A stretch of 64,000 nucleotides of DNA from Actinomadura sp. K4S16 (GCF_008327685.1 NZ_BDDE01000021.1:62001-126000); one strand, 5' to 3'; counted from the first letter of the stretch, positions 47,891 through 56,633 are shown. A program made the numbers and translations. The notes: generated from the sequence alone by a model not told the origin.

Positions 47891-48349
47891 ATGGTCGCCA
47901 GCACGGTGGTCGCCGTCCACGGGCTCGCCGTCCACCTGCTCAGCGGCTCCGCGTCCGCGGGCTCCCCGCCCCCCGGCCTCGCCACCGCCCCGCCCGGCCG
48001 CCTCGGGAACGCCTACTTCATGGCCGTCGGCCCGGCAGTGATCTTCGTGGCGCTCATCACCTGGGTGACGGTCGTGCTGATGACGTCGCGCAAGCGCCAC
48101 CGCTACCCCCAGGGCGGCGACGGCCTCTCCCATCGCGGGCCCGTCATGGGCGGGGTGATCCTGGGCAGCCCGTCCCAGCGGACGCGCCGCGACCCGGCCC
48201 CCTCGGTGACGCACCGGGAGGTCATGGCCCATATCGAGCGCGCCCGAGCGGAGGAGGAGGCCGCCCGCGCGGCCGCCGAGGCGGAGCGGAGGGCCGTGGA
48301 GGGACCGCCGAGGCGCCGCCGCAGACTCGGCCTCCCCAGACTCCGCTGA
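47891..48349 (+). CDS. Small membrane protein with charged C-terminal helix (hypothetical)
   Basis: The 152-residue protein has one clear helix (AYFMAVGPAVIFVALITWVTVVLM) and a C-terminal Arg/Glu/Ala-rich helix (IERARAEEEAARAAAEAERRAVEG) followed by an Arg cluster. A strong AGGAGGTG ribosome site supports expression. No family recognised. Confidence 0.7.
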   Translation: MVASTVVAVHGLAVHLLSGSASAGSPPPGLATAPPGRLGNAYFMAVGPAVIFVALITWVTVVLMTSRKRHRYPQGGDGLSHRGPVMGGVILGSPSQRTRRDPAPSVTHREVMAHIERARAEEEAARAAAEAERRAVEGPPRRRRRLGLPRLR

Positions 48350-48492
48350 CCTGGAGTCGCGCAGAGGACGCGACGCCCGCCGGACCCGGCTCCCCGCACC
48401 CGTCCCCGTCCGGCGGGCGCCGTAGAAGCCCGTGGTGATCGCTGAGACCCCTCCAGCGGTCACCACGGGTCAACAGCGGATCATGCCTTTCC

Positions 48493-48513
48493 GTAAGATG
48501 TCTGACATCTTAC
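48493..48513. promoter_or_regulatory. Perfect GntR-type operator
   Basis: GTAAGATGT and ACATCTTAC (9-bp arms, 3-nt centre) lie 15 bp upstream of the GntR start codon. FadR-subfamily GntR sites are usually short A/T-flanked dyads like this one. Confidence 0.75.
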
Positions 48514-48528
48514 TTTGGAGGCTGTTTC

Positions 48529-49233
48529 GTGGGGCTCAATCCCGTGGCGAGCGGGTCGACGGTGGACGCCGTGCTCGACCAGCTCCAGGCGCAGATCAGC
48601 GGGGGCGCGTGGCCGGTCGGCCGGCGGATCCCGGCCGAGACGGAGCTGGCCGCGCAGCTCGGTGTGAGCCGCCCGGCCGTCCGGGAGGCGATCCGGGCGC
48701 TGTCGCACGTCGGAGTGCTGGAGGTGCGGCGCGGCGACGGGACGTACGTGCGCAGCGGCTGCGACCCGCGCCCGCTGCTGCGCCGGGTCGCCCGCGCTTC
48801 CGCGCGGGACGTCTTCGAGGTGCAGCTCGCCTACGACGTCCAGGCGGCCCGGCTGGCGGCGCGCCGCCGCACCGACGCCGACCTCGCGCGGCTGGAGGAG
48901 CTGCTGCGCGCCCGCGACGAGGCCACCGAGCCGGACGCGTTCGGCGCCGCCGACGCGCGGTTCCACCTCGGCGTCGCGGAGGCCTCCCGGAACCCGGTGC
49001 TGATCGAGGCGATGCGGTTCTTCATCGACCGGCTGCACGAGTCGATGCGCGCGATCCGGCTGGACCACGAGGTCCCCGAGGCCGGCCCGGCCCGGCACCG
49101 CGCCGTGCTGGACGCGATCGCGGCGGGCGACCCGGAGGCCGCCGCATCGGCCGCCGCGGCCGTCGTGGAGCCCACCCTCGCCGTCCTCCAGTCCCTGCTC
49201 TGCGACGCCGAGACGCCCGGGGAGGAGAAGTGA
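48529..49233 (+). CDS. GntR-family regulator, FadR subfamily
   Basis: The 234-residue protein has an N-terminal winged helix (WPVGRRIPAETELAAQLGVSRPAVREAIRALSHVGVLEVRRGDGTYV) and an FCD ligand domain with metal-binding His residues (ADARFHLGVAEASRNP, RHRAVLDAIAAGD). GGAGG precedes the GTG. It overlaps the MFS gene by 4 bp, so the regulator and exporter are one operon with the palindrome in front. Confidence 0.92.
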   Translation: MGLNPVASGSTVDAVLDQLQAQISGGAWPVGRRIPAETELAAQLGVSRPAVREAIRALSHVGVLEVRRGDGTYVRSGCDPRPLLRRVARASARDVFEVQLAYDVQAARLAARRRTDADLARLEELLRARDEATEPDAFGAADARFHLGVAEASRNPVLIEAMRFFIDRLHESMRAIRLDHEVPEAGPARHRAVLDAIAAGDPEAAASAAAAVVEPTLAVLQSLLCDAETPGEEK

Positions 49234-50477
49234 CGGGGCGGCGCGCCGGGCTGGCCGGCGCCCTGCTGATGATCGTCATGCTGGCGGTCAACCTGCGGCC
49301 CGCGGTCGCGGCGGTCGGGCCGCTGCTGACCGAGATCAGCGACGCCTTCCACCTGTCGGGTACGGCGGCGGGCGCGCTCACCACGCTGCCGCTCGCCTTC
49401 TTCGGGTCCTACGGGCTCGCCGCCGCGTTCCTGCGCCGCCACCCCCGCCCCGAGACCCTCGTGGTGTGCGCGATGGCGCTGCTGGTCGCCGGGCTGCTGC
49501 TGCGCCTGCCGGGCGGCGTGTTCCCGCTGTTCGCCGGGTCCCTGGTCGCGGGCATCGCGATCAGCATCGGCAACATCGCGATGCCGGCGGTCATCAAGCG
49601 GGACCACCCGTCCCACATCACGACGGTGACGGCGGTCTACACGGTCGCGATCTCGGCCGGCGCGAGCCTGTCGTCCGGACTGGCCGTGCCGGTGGAGAAC
49701 CTGTTCGGCGCGACGTGGCGGCTGCCGCTCGGCCTGCTCGCGATCCCGGCGGTGCTCGCCGGGCTGCTGTGGCTGCCGAGGGCGCGGCGGGCGACCCGCG
49801 CGGCCCGGTCGGCCCCGCCCGCGGCGGCCCCGCTCGGCGTCGCCGCGCTGGTGTGGCGGTCGCGCCTGGCCTGGAACGTCACGGTGTTCATGGGCCTCCA
49901 GTCGCTGCTGGCCTACGTGGTGCTCGGCTGGCTGCCGACGATCTGCCAGGACCGCGGGATGGACGAGGCGACCGCCGGCTACGTGCTGGCGCTGGTGGCG
50001 GCGATCCAGGCGGTGGGGTCGCTGGCCGTCCCGGTGCTGGCCCGCCGGACCCGCGACCAGCGCCCCCTGGTGATCGCCACGTTCACGCTGACCGCGCTGG
50101 GCTTCGTCGGCGTGACCTGGGCGCCGATCGCCACGGTGTGGGTCTGGACGGTGGTCCTCGGCCTCGGCCAGGGCCTCGGTTTCGCGACCGCGCTCTCGTT
50201 CATCGGGCTCCGCGCCCACGACGCCCACGTCGCCGTCCAGCTGTCGGGGATGGCGCAGGGCGTCGGCTACGTCATCGCGGCGCTCGGCCCGCTCGCCCTC
50301 GGCGCGCTGCACGACGCCACCGGCGGGTGGACCGTTCCGATGCTGGGCGTGGTGGCCGTGTCCGTCGCCCTGGCGGTCCCGGGCCTGCCCGCCGGACGGC
50401 TCCGCACGGTGGGCGCGCCCGCCGGTCCGCCCCCCGAAGTGGTTAACACGGAAATCAGCGGACACATCCCTAATTGA
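49230..50477 (+). CDS. MFS transporter, CynX/NimT family
   Basis: The 415-residue 12-helix transporter has the N-terminal NLRPAVAAVGPLLTEISDAFHLSGTAAGALTTLPLAFFG pattern of CynX/NimT (cyanate/2-nitroimidazole exporter) proteins, and LGLGQGLGFATALSFIGLRAHD later. GGAGGAGA precedes the GTG. The substrate is unknown; the FCD domain of its partner suggests an organic acid signal. Confidence 0.88.
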   Translation: MTGRRAGLAGALLMIVMLAVNLRPAVAAVGPLLTEISDAFHLSGTAAGALTTLPLAFFGSYGLAAAFLRRHPRPETLVVCAMALLVAGLLLRLPGGVFPLFAGSLVAGIAISIGNIAMPAVIKRDHPSHITTVTAVYTVAISAGASLSSGLAVPVENLFGATWRLPLGLLAIPAVLAGLLWLPRARRATRAARSAPPAAAPLGVAALVWRSRLAWNVTVFMGLQSLLAYVVLGWLPTICQDRGMDEATAGYVLALVAAIQAVGSLAVPVLARRTRDQRPLVIATFTLTALGFVGVTWAPIATVWVWTVVLGLGQGLGFATALSFIGLRAHDAHVAVQLSGMAQGVGYVIAALGPLALGALHDATGGWTVPMLGVVAVSVALAVPGLPAGRLRTVGAPAGPPPEVVNTEISGHIPN

Positions 50478-50517
50478 CCCAGCCGGGCCGATTCACGCCA
50501 TCGGGAGGTGGTCCGCC

Positions 50518-50919
50518 TTGCTCACCACGATCGTCGCCGACCCCGTGCTGGCGGGCACGGCCCCGACGGGCGCCCGGTACTTCCTCTGGATCATCCCGTT
50601 CGCGATCGTCGGAGCCCTGCTGACGTGGCTGTACGCGACGCGCGCCGCCTCGTCCAGGAAGATCCACTGCTGGCGCAGGAACAATCAGCTCAACCAGCGC
50701 GGCATGGAGCAGGGCGGCTACTACACCTACGCGGCGGGGATGTTCTCGCACAGCTACCCGCCGGCCAAGGAGGGCCAGCCGGAGGAGTTCCGCAAGGACA
50801 ACCCCCAGCCCGGGCGGGAGCCGAGGAAACCGTGGCCCGAGGGCGTCCTGTACGAGCAGACGATCTACAAGGAAGAGTTCGAGACGCTCAGGGCGACCAA
50901 GGGACCCGAGACCCACTAG
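50518..50919 (+). CDS. Small membrane-anchored protein (hypothetical)
   Basis: The 133-residue protein has one N-terminal helix (ARYFLWIIPFAIVGALLTWLYA) and a cytoplasmic part rich in Lys/Glu/Pro with several Tyr (GGYYTYAAGMFSHSYPP). The TTG start follows GGGAGGTGG. It lies 40 bp after the MFS gene and could be co-transcribed. No family recognised. Confidence 0.68.
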   Translation: MLTTIVADPVLAGTAPTGARYFLWIIPFAIVGALLTWLYATRAASSRKIHCWRRNNQLNQRGMEQGGYYTYAAGMFSHSYPPAKEGQPEEFRKDNPQPGREPRKPWPEGVLYEQTIYKEEFETLRATKGPETH

Positions 50920-51467
50920 GACACCTGCCGAGGGGCATGGCGGCCAGGCCGACGCGCCCCTTTTGCCTGCCCGAGGGCCTGGGGGGGTCGTCCCCCAGAA
51001 AGGGTCTGCCGCCGGCGCCCCGACCGCCGGCTCGCCGCCCGCCGCCTCGGACGAGCCGCCCGTCCCTGCGCGGCGTCCGTCCGGCGCCGCTACCGGGCGT
51101 GACGCCGCCTCTGCCTGTTCTCTCCGGAGCTTGACCCCGTTCACCTCGCGGAACAGGGACGTCACCCCGGGGGGACAGTGCGCGCACGCTCCTCGTTGGT
51201 AACTTTTAGTAGTCACTTGAAGTCATCAAGTGACTAAGCGCCCGCTCGCCGCCTTGGCTCGCCCCGCGACGCGCTCGGCCCGCCTACCGGGCCGGCGCGG
51301 CCGAGTACCGCTCCCGGCGTCGGCGAGGGCGCGCGCCGTCGGCCCGGCCGTCGCGAAGGGAGGTTCCGTCCGGGCCGGGCAAGGGCTTCGCAGAGAAGCC
51401 GCCCCTCGGGCTCATCGAGCTACATACCGATCCCGCCGCTCGGAGCGGCGGGGTGGATGGAGAACAT
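50920..51467. other. Long intergenic region with an orphan palindrome
   Basis: This stretch of about 550 nt has no gene I can support. It holds the 11-bp-arm palindrome at 51210-51236 inside a short AT-rich island (51198-51236) and, just before the next gene, a 9-bp GC hairpin (CCCGCCGCT and AGCGGCGGG, about 51433-51453). The rest is GC-rich and featureless. Confidence 0.5.
51210..51236. promoter_or_regulatory. Perfect 11-bp inverted repeat without adjacent regulator
   Basis: TAGTCACTTGA (51210-51220) and TCAAGTGACTA (51226-51236) flank AGTCA. It is about 230 bp upstream of the secreted-protein gene. No regulator gene is next to it. Confidence 0.6.
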
Positions 51468-51902
51468 ATGCACACCACCGCCAAAGTGGCCGGCAGCGCG
51501 CTGGCCGCAGCCGTCACCGCCGGTCTGCTGGCCGCGGGGGCCGCGCTCGGCACCCACGCGCCGGCGACCGCCGCCGCCGCGCCGCCCAAGCCGAAACCCG
51601 TCGCCACCAAGGGCGCGGCCGTGACCACCAAGGTCGCCCAGTCCCTGCCGCACACGTCCCTGATGGGCCGGCCCGCCAAGCGCATCGCCCTGGACGGCTG
51701 GTCCGCCGACAGCGTCTGGCACAACTCCATCGCGTGGGGCGCCAACGTGCGCATCTACTCGGGCCGGTACGGCGCCTACACCAGGTGCACCGACGGCAGC
51801 GTGCGCTACGGCCCGCTCCAGGGCCCCGGGTACTGGAAGTTCGGCGGCAACTGCCTGGGCGCCGGCAACCTGACCGGCTTCGGGGTCTACGGCAGCGGCT
51901 GA
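51468..51902 (+). CDS. Small secreted protein (hypothetical)
   Basis: The 144-residue protein has a signal peptide (residues about 1-38, ATAAAA cleavage region), a short Lys/Pro linker, and a compact domain of about 85 residues with one Cys pair (TRCTDG, GNCLGA) and many Gly/Tyr/Trp. Small exported Cys-paired proteins of this sort are common in actinomycetes, often of unknown role. GGAG precedes the ATG; a GC hairpin lies in the 5' leader. Confidence 0.75.
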   Translation: MHTTAKVAGSALAAAVTAGLLAAGAALGTHAPATAAAAPPKPKPVATKGAAVTTKVAQSLPHTSLMGRPAKRIALDGWSADSVWHNSIAWGANVRIYSGRYGAYTRCTDGSVRYGPLQGPGYWKFGGNCLGAGNLTGFGVYGSG

Positions 51903-52004
51903 CGGCGTTCCGCGTCCGCGCGACGTCCGGCGGTCCCCGGGGCTACGCCTCGGGGACCGCCCCCTCGCGTCCTGGGCCCGAGGGCCGGCCGGAGCGTCCG
52001 CCCG

Positions 52005-52601
52005 CTACGAGACCGCGCCCTGAGCGGGGTCCGCGGTGCGGACGTAGGTGGTGACGACGAGGCCGGAGTCGAAGGCGCGCGTGGCGCCCGGCGTGAAGGC
52101 CGCGAGGGTGTAGGGACCGTCGAACAGGGGGATTCCGGAGCCGATCACCAGCGGATGGCGCTTGACGACCAGCTCGTCGATCTCGTCCACCAGCGCGCCG
52201 GCGAGCTTCCCGCCGCCCGCGAGCCAGATGTCGAGGCCGTCCCGCCGCTTCAGCTCCCGGACGAGGCCGGCCGGGTCGCCCGGAACGACGGTCACCGCGG
52301 GGTCCTCGATGTCGAGCGTCGCCGAGACGACGTACTGCTCCAGGTGCGGATACGGGCTGGTGATCCCCACCTCCAGGGCCGGCTCGTAGGTGCCGCGCCC
52401 CATGACGACCGTGTCGAAGTGCCGGTTCGGGGCGTCGGCGATGCCGAGCGGGCGGCGGACATGGGCGGGCAGGGTCTCGGGGTACTCGGTCGTGATCATC
52501 TTTGCGGGCTCCCCCTCGAAGGGGAGGAAGTCGAACTGGCCGTCCGGCCCGGCGATGAAGCCGTCGAGGGTGGCGGCGACGTAGTAGATCAGCTTGCGCA
52601 T
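52005..52601 (-). CDS. Dihydrofolate reductase-family protein (RibD C-terminal-like)
   Basis: The 198-residue reductase-fold protein starts RKLIYYVAATLDGFIAGPDGQFDFL and has VVMGRGTYE, YVVSATL and DIWLAGGGKLAGALVDE, the features of RibD_C/YwjB-like NADPH-binding proteins. It is not a true DHFR or the riboflavin enzyme; the substrate is unknown. A short repeat-rich ORF precedes it on the same strand by 50 bp, and a TetR gene is divergent from both. Confidence 0.88.
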   Translation of the reverse strand: MRKLIYYVAATLDGFIAGPDGQFDFLPFEGEPAKMITTEYPETLPAHVRRPLGIADAPNRHFDTVVMGRGTYEPALEVGITSPYPHLEQYVVSATLDIEDPAVTVVPGDPAGLVRELKRRDGLDIWLAGGGKLAGALVDEIDELVVKRHPLVIGSGIPLFDGPYTLAAFTPGATRAFDSGLVVTTYVRTADPAQGAVS

Positions 52602-52651
52602 GCGGTGCTCGCTTTCGGGCGTCGGGTACGGGAGCCGGGGCCGCCGGCGGG

Positions 52652-52909
52652 TCAGCGGACGGAGCCGGGCTTGCGGGGCGGCCGCGGGCGCGGAAGGCTG
52701 CGCGGCTTCGGCGCAGGGCGGTCCCGGCCGGGACGTCCCGGCGTGCGGCCGGGCAGTACGGTGCGCTCGGGCAGGCCGACGTGGCCCGGCAGTGCGGTGT
52801 GGCCGGGCAGTGCGGCGTGGCCGGGCAGCGCGGCGTTGGCGTGGCCGGGCAGGGCGGTGCGGTCCTGGGGAAGGCGGAGCAGGGAAGGAGCGGTGGACTG
52901 GGCGCGCAT
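52652..52909 (-). CDS. Hexapeptide-repeat, Pro/Arg-rich small protein
   Basis: The 85-residue ORF has a tandem array of a six-residue unit, about TALPGH, AALPGH, AALPGH, TALPGH, VGLPER, TVLPGR (with one imperfect spacer), in residues 18-55, then a Pro/Arg/Lys-rich basic tail. The DNA shows an 18-bp repeat (core GGCCGGGCAGTGCGG on the plus strand). AGGAG is ideally spaced from the ATG, which argues for translation. Alternatively it is a repeat-expanded leader of the reductase gene. I recognise no family. Confidence 0.5.
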   Translation of the reverse strand: MRAQSTAPSLLRLPQDRTALPGHANAALPGHAALPGHTALPGHVGLPERTVLPGRTPGRPGRDRPAPKPRSLPRPRPPRKPGSVR

Positions 52910-52965
52910 GCGAACTCCTGATCACTCGAATTGATGTACTGTGAGCGAAGTGGTTTGAACTTAGT

Positions 52966-52979
52966 ACTGCACTTGCAGT
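52966..52979. promoter_or_regulatory. ACTGCA-N2-TGCAGT dyad, candidate TetR operator
   Basis: The dyad lies in the A/T-richer gap between the divergent repeat ORF and the TetR gene, 30 bp upstream of the TetR start. Confidence 0.55.
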
Positions 52980-53008
52980 GATTGCAAGCCGGTGTGATGG
53001 AGGTCACA

Positions 53009-53587
53009 ATGCGACGCAACCCCGCCCGCCGGGCCGCCCTGCTGGACGCGGCCATCGAGGTCCTGGCCCGCGAGGGGTCGCGCGGCCTGACGCTGCGCGC
53101 GATCGACGCCGAGGCGGGCGTCCCCACCGGGACCGCCACCAACTACTTCGCCGACCGCGCCGACCTGCTCACCCAGGTCATGCACCGCACCCGTGAGCGC
53201 CTCACCCCCGACCCCGAGGCGCTGGCCGAGACCATGCGGCAGGCGCCCACGCACGCGCTGGCCACCGAGCTGATGCGCCAGCTGCTCGGGCGCATGCGCG
53301 CGGACCGGACCGGCTACCTCGCCATGCTGGAGCTACGGCTGGAGGCGACGCGGCGCCCGGAACTGCACACCGAGCTCAGCGGCTTCCTCACCGCCGAGCT
53401 CGAGGAGAACATCCGCTACCACCTCGACGCCGGCCTGCCCGGTGACGCCACGGACGTCGTCCTGCTGTACTTCGCCATGGTCGGCCTGCTTCTGGACGAC
53501 CTCACCATTCCCGCCATCACCGAGCCCTACGCGACCGACGACCTGATCGAGAAGCTGGTGACCCGGCTGCTGCCGGAAGGGGACTAG
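53009..53587 (+). CDS. TetR-family transcriptional regulator
   Basis: The 192-residue TetR protein has its helix-turn-helix in RRAALLDAAIEVLAREGSRGLTLRAIDAEAGVPTGTATNYFADRADLL. The C-terminal domain has an LLYFAMVGLLLDDLT helix. GGAGG is five bases before ATG 53009; an ATG four codons earlier has no such site. It probably controls the divergent RibD-like reductase and the repeat ORF, and itself. Confidence 0.9.
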   Translation: MRRNPARRAALLDAAIEVLAREGSRGLTLRAIDAEAGVPTGTATNYFADRADLLTQVMHRTRERLTPDPEALAETMRQAPTHALATELMRQLLGRMRADRTGYLAMLELRLEATRRPELHTELSGFLTAELEENIRYHLDAGLPGDATDVVLLYFAMVGLLLDDLTIPAITEPYATDDLIEKLVTRLLPEGD

Positions 53588-53592
53588 ACCGC

Positions 53593-54561
53593 CTACTCGA
53601 AGACGCCCGGCGCCGGGCGGATGGCGCCGACGCCGCCGTCCCCGCCGCGCACCTCGACGGTCGCCAGCTCGTCCAGGACGATCCTGTCGGAGCCGTCGCG
53701 GACGCCGAGGGCGCGCAGCAGCGCGACGGTCACCGGCGTCCGGGCCCGCATCGCCCCGTCGTCGATCTTGACGGCCCCGGCGCGCCCGTCGGCGAACGCG
53801 AAGGCGTCCACGCCCTCGGCCCCGCACTTGACGAGCAGCCCGGGGACGGCGTCCATCAGCTGCCGCTCCTCGCGGCGGGTGCCGGACGTCCACTGCGGGT
53901 GCGTCCGCATGGCGTCGGCGACGCGACGCTCGTGCGTGCCCGGCTCGGCGAGCACGAGCGCCCGGAACGCCCGCGCCACGCCCGCGATGGACACGGCGAA
54001 CAGCGGCGCCCCGCACCCGTCGACGCCGACCGCCGCGGCGGGCTCTCCGGCCAGCTCTTCGACGACCTCCCGGACGATGCGCTGCAACGGGTGGTCGGCG
54101 TCGAGGTAGGAGTCGGTGGGCCAGCCCGCCGCGACGCACGTGGCGAGCATCGCGGCGTGCTTGCCGGAGCAGTTCATGCGCAGCCGGGAGAGGCCGCCGC
54201 CCGTCCTGGCGACCGCCTGCTGCGTCGCGGGGTCGAGCGGCCAGCTCTCGGGGCAGCGCAGGTCCCCGGCCCCGAGCCCGGCGCTCGCGAGGATCTTCTC
54301 CACCCCCTCGACGTGGAAGTCCTCGCCGGAGTGGCTCCCGGCCGCGAGCGCGAGCAGCTCGCCGTCGAGCTCCAGGCCGCCGCGCAGCATCGCGACCGCC
54401 TGCATCGGCTTGTTCGCCGACCGGGGGAAGATCGGCGCGTCGGCGTCCCCCGCCCGCACGGCGACCGCCCCGTCCGCCGCCAGCCCGATCGCCGCGCCCC
54501 GATGCCGCGACTCCACGAACCCGGAACGCTCCACCTCGACCAGCACAGGATTGACGTCCAC
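53593..54561 (-). CDS. L-asparaginase II family protein
   Basis: The 322-residue protein matches the plant/Rhizobium AsnII-like family (PF06089): VLVEVERSGFVESRHRGAAIGL, RSANKPMQAVAMLRGGLEL, LALAAGSHSGEDFHVEGVEKIL, MNCSGKHAAMLATCVAAGWP and VDGCGAPLFAVSIAG. It hydrolyses asparagine to aspartate and ammonia. The GTG at 54561 follows GGAGGAG. It is followed at 5 bp by the convergent TetR end. Confidence 0.93.
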   Translation of the reverse strand: MDVNPVLVEVERSGFVESRHRGAAIGLAADGAVAVRAGDADAPIFPRSANKPMQAVAMLRGGLELDGELLALAAGSHSGEDFHVEGVEKILASAGLGAGDLRCPESWPLDPATQQAVARTGGGLSRLRMNCSGKHAAMLATCVAAGWPTDSYLDADHPLQRIVREVVEELAGEPAAAVGVDGCGAPLFAVSIAGVARAFRALVLAEPGTHERRVADAMRTHPQWTSGTRREERQLMDAVPGLLVKCGAEGVDAFAFADGRAGAVKIDDGAMRARTPVTVALLRALGVRDGSDRIVLDELATVEVRGGDGGVGAIRPAPGVFE

Positions 54562-54779
54562 CGCACTCCTCCATCGACACGAGGCCGGCGCCCGGCCCAG
54601 GCGATCCCTGGACGGCCGGCCGAAGCGGCCCACCACGAAGAACAAGCCTCACCTGGAGGCGGACCCGCCCGTTTCCATGGTCAAGTACCCGGCGGATCCC
54701 ATGAAAGCGGAACGACGGTCCACGAAAACGGTCGGGTTGGCCCATCCCGGCTTGACTCGCCCGGACGGGCTCCCGCGGG

Positions 54780-55607
54780 TCAGCGGGGTTTGGTGGCGAG
54801 AAGGGTTCGGGCTTCGGCGGGGGCCATGGGCGGACGCTGGGCCAGGCGGGCGGCCTGGGCGGCGCGCTCCACGAGTTCGGCGTTCGCCGTGACGGGGCGG
54901 CCCTTGGCGAAGGTGACCGTGTCCTCCATGCCGACGCGCAGGTGGCCGCCCGCCGACAGGGCCGCGAACATCACCGGCAGGGACGTGCGGCCGATGCCGG
55001 TGGCCGACCATGTGGCACCCTCCGGGAGGGCCTCGACGGCGGCCACCAGAGTGCGGGCGTCGCCGGGCATGCCGCCCGGGACACCCATCACCAGGTCGCA
55101 GTGGACGTGCCCGCCATAGGGGAGACCGTGCTTGTCCAGAAGACGGTGCAGCGACGTGATGTGGCCGAGGTCGAACAGCTCGAACTCGGGGACGACCTCA
55201 AGCTCCTGGGTGCGCTCGTACAGCTCCACCATGAACGACCACGGGTTCATGAACACGTCGTCGCCGAAGTTGACCGTCCCGCATGTGAGCGAGCACATGT
55301 CGGGTTCGGCGTCCAGGACGCGGAGGCGGTCCTCGTACGGGTCGGTGACCGCGCCGCCCGTGGACAGCTGGACGATGAGCCCCGTGCTCTCCCGCAGCGC
55401 CGTCACCGTGTCCCGCAGCCGGACCGGGTCGAGCGTGGGCCGCGCGTCGTCGTCGCGGATGTGCACGTGGATCACGGCCGCGCCGGCCGCCTCGCACTCC
55501 TTGGCCGTCTGGACCAGTTCATCCAGGGTGACGGGCAGGGCCGGGACGTCCGCCTTGGCGGACTCCGCACCCGTGGGCGCCACCGTGATGAGCGTCATTG
55601 CTCCCAT
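54780..55607 (-). CDS. 3-keto-5-aminohexanoate cleavage protein (BKACE family)
   Basis: The 275-residue TIM-barrel BKACE enzyme condenses a beta-keto acid with acetyl-CoA. It has ITVAPTGAES, LVQTAKECEAAGAAVIHVHIRDDDARPTLD (zinc His ligands in HVH), LIVQLSTGGAV, the late GHVHCDLVMGVPGGMP, and GHLRVGMEDTV. Substrate specificity in this large family is varied. An inner ATG at 55598 is possible. It is divergent from dtd with about 20 nt between. Confidence 0.92.
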   Translation of the reverse strand: MGAMTLITVAPTGAESAKADVPALPVTLDELVQTAKECEAAGAAVIHVHIRDDDARPTLDPVRLRDTVTALRESTGLIVQLSTGGAVTDPYEDRLRVLDAEPDMCSLTCGTVNFGDDVFMNPWSFMVELYERTQELEVVPEFELFDLGHITSLHRLLDKHGLPYGGHVHCDLVMGVPGGMPGDARTLVAAVEALPEGATWSATGIGRTSLPVMFAALSAGGHLRVGMEDTVTFAKGRPVTANAELVERAAQAARLAQRPPMAPAEARTLLATKPR

Positions 55608-55626
55608 GGCGGCAGAATGCATGGTC

Positions 55627-56052
55627 ATGCGTGCTGTAGTCCAGAGGGTGAGCGAGGCGAGCGTCTCGGTGGAGGGCCGCGTCGTCGGCGCGATCGAGGG
55701 GCCGGGGCTGCTGGTCCTCGTCGGCGTGACGCACGACGACGGCCCGGAAAGCGCCCGCAGACTGGCCTCCAAGCTGTGGGGGCTGCGGATCCTGGAGGGC
55801 GAGAAGTCGTGCTCCGACCTGAACGCGCCGCTCCTCGTCGTGAGCCAATTCACTCTCTACGGGGACGCGCGGAAGGGCCGCCGCCCGTCCTGGACGGCCG
55901 CCGCGCCCGGGCCCGTCGCCGAGCCTCTGGTGGACGCGGTGGTCCGCGAGCTGCGCGAGCTGGGCGCGAAGGTGGAGACGGGCGAGTTCGGCGCGGACAT
56001 GAAGGTCGCGCTCGTCAACGACGGCCCGATCACGCTGGTCCTGGAGGTCTGA
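55627..56052 (+). CDS. dtd: D-aminoacyl-tRNA deacylase
   Basis: The 141-residue protein is the DTD fold: MRAVVQRVSEASVSVEGRVV, GLLVLVGVTHDDG, the SQFTLYGDARKGRRPSW active-site motif, and VALVNDGPITLVLEV, which contains the NxGPVT-type motif (here NDGPIT). It removes D-amino acids and Gly from tRNA. The ATG 55627 is used; one two codons upstream is in frame. Confidence 0.95.
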   Translation: MRAVVQRVSEASVSVEGRVVGAIEGPGLLVLVGVTHDDGPESARRLASKLWGLRILEGEKSCSDLNAPLLVVSQFTLYGDARKGRRPSWTAAAPGPVAEPLVDAVVRELRELGAKVETGEFGADMKVALVNDGPITLVLEV

Positions 56053-56071
56053 CCCCGTCGGCCGGCGCGGG

Positions 56072-56554
56072 TCAGCGGAACCCGTAGACCATGCCGACGA
56101 GCGCGGTGAGCGTCCCGGCGGAGGCGAGGATGATGAGGGCGCGGTCCTGCGGGACAAGGCGGCCGCGCACGTCCGAGGACACCACCACCACGGTCCCGGG
56201 CTCGCCCTCGTCGTGGACGGGGCCCTGCTGGAACGGGTTGCGGATCCCGGCGAGCCGCCACAGCGCGTCGTTGCGGAGCCGCTGGTGGGCCGGGCCGCAG
56301 GCGAAGAGCCGCCCCCGGGTGCGCTCGGTGCAGGCGGCGCCCTTCGGCGTCAGCACCCTGCACAGGGTGGGGACGAGGGCGAACTCGTACAGGCACCACG
56401 CCAGCAGGCCGAGCAGCGCGACGCGCCACGAGTGCTGCCACCACGCGATCCCGGCGATCGCCGCGAACAGGGCCCACCACAGCAGGGCGGACTCCCGGCG
56501 CGGGCGGCGCCGGGATCCTCCCCTCCGGGCCGCGGGCGGCTTCCCATTCCCCAT
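56072..56554 (-). CDS. Two- to three-helix membrane protein (hypothetical)
   Basis: The 160-residue protein starts with a basic region (ARRGGSRRRPRRES), then two helices (ALLWWALFAAIAGIAWW, VALLGLLAWCLYEFALVPTL), a soluble part with two Cys (GAACTERT, LFACGPAH), and a C-terminal helix (ALIILASAGTLTALVGMVYGF). No family recognised. It is convergent with dtd and follows ygfZ with an 80-nt gap. Confidence 0.7.
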   Translation of the reverse strand: MGNGKPPAARRGGSRRRPRRESALLWWALFAAIAGIAWWQHSWRVALLGLLAWCLYEFALVPTLCRVLTPKGAACTERTRGRLFACGPAHQRLRNDALWRLAGIRNPFQQGPVHDEGEPGTVVVVSSDVRGRLVPQDRALIILASAGTLTALVGMVYGFR

Positions 56555-56633
56555 CGGTAGGAATCCACCTTCCCCGGGCGGCGCTCAGTCAGAAATCGTC
56601 TTATCAGACGATATTCGCCCCGGGGGCGGGCTG

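Noticed and set aside
51240..51467. Possible c-di-AMP (ydaO) riboswitch before the secreted-protein gene
   Set aside because: Such switches often precede secreted cell-wall proteins, but the conserved ydaO motifs are absent; only a plain GC hairpin is seen.
51230..52054. Frame starting inside the 51210 palindrome and running over the secreted protein
   Set aside because: Arg-rich, lacks a ribosome site, and overlaps the signal-peptide protein in another frame.
52780..52865. CRISPR or integron-like repeats
   Set aside because: The 18-bp units are contiguous, in frame and without spacers, so they are a coding tandem repeat.
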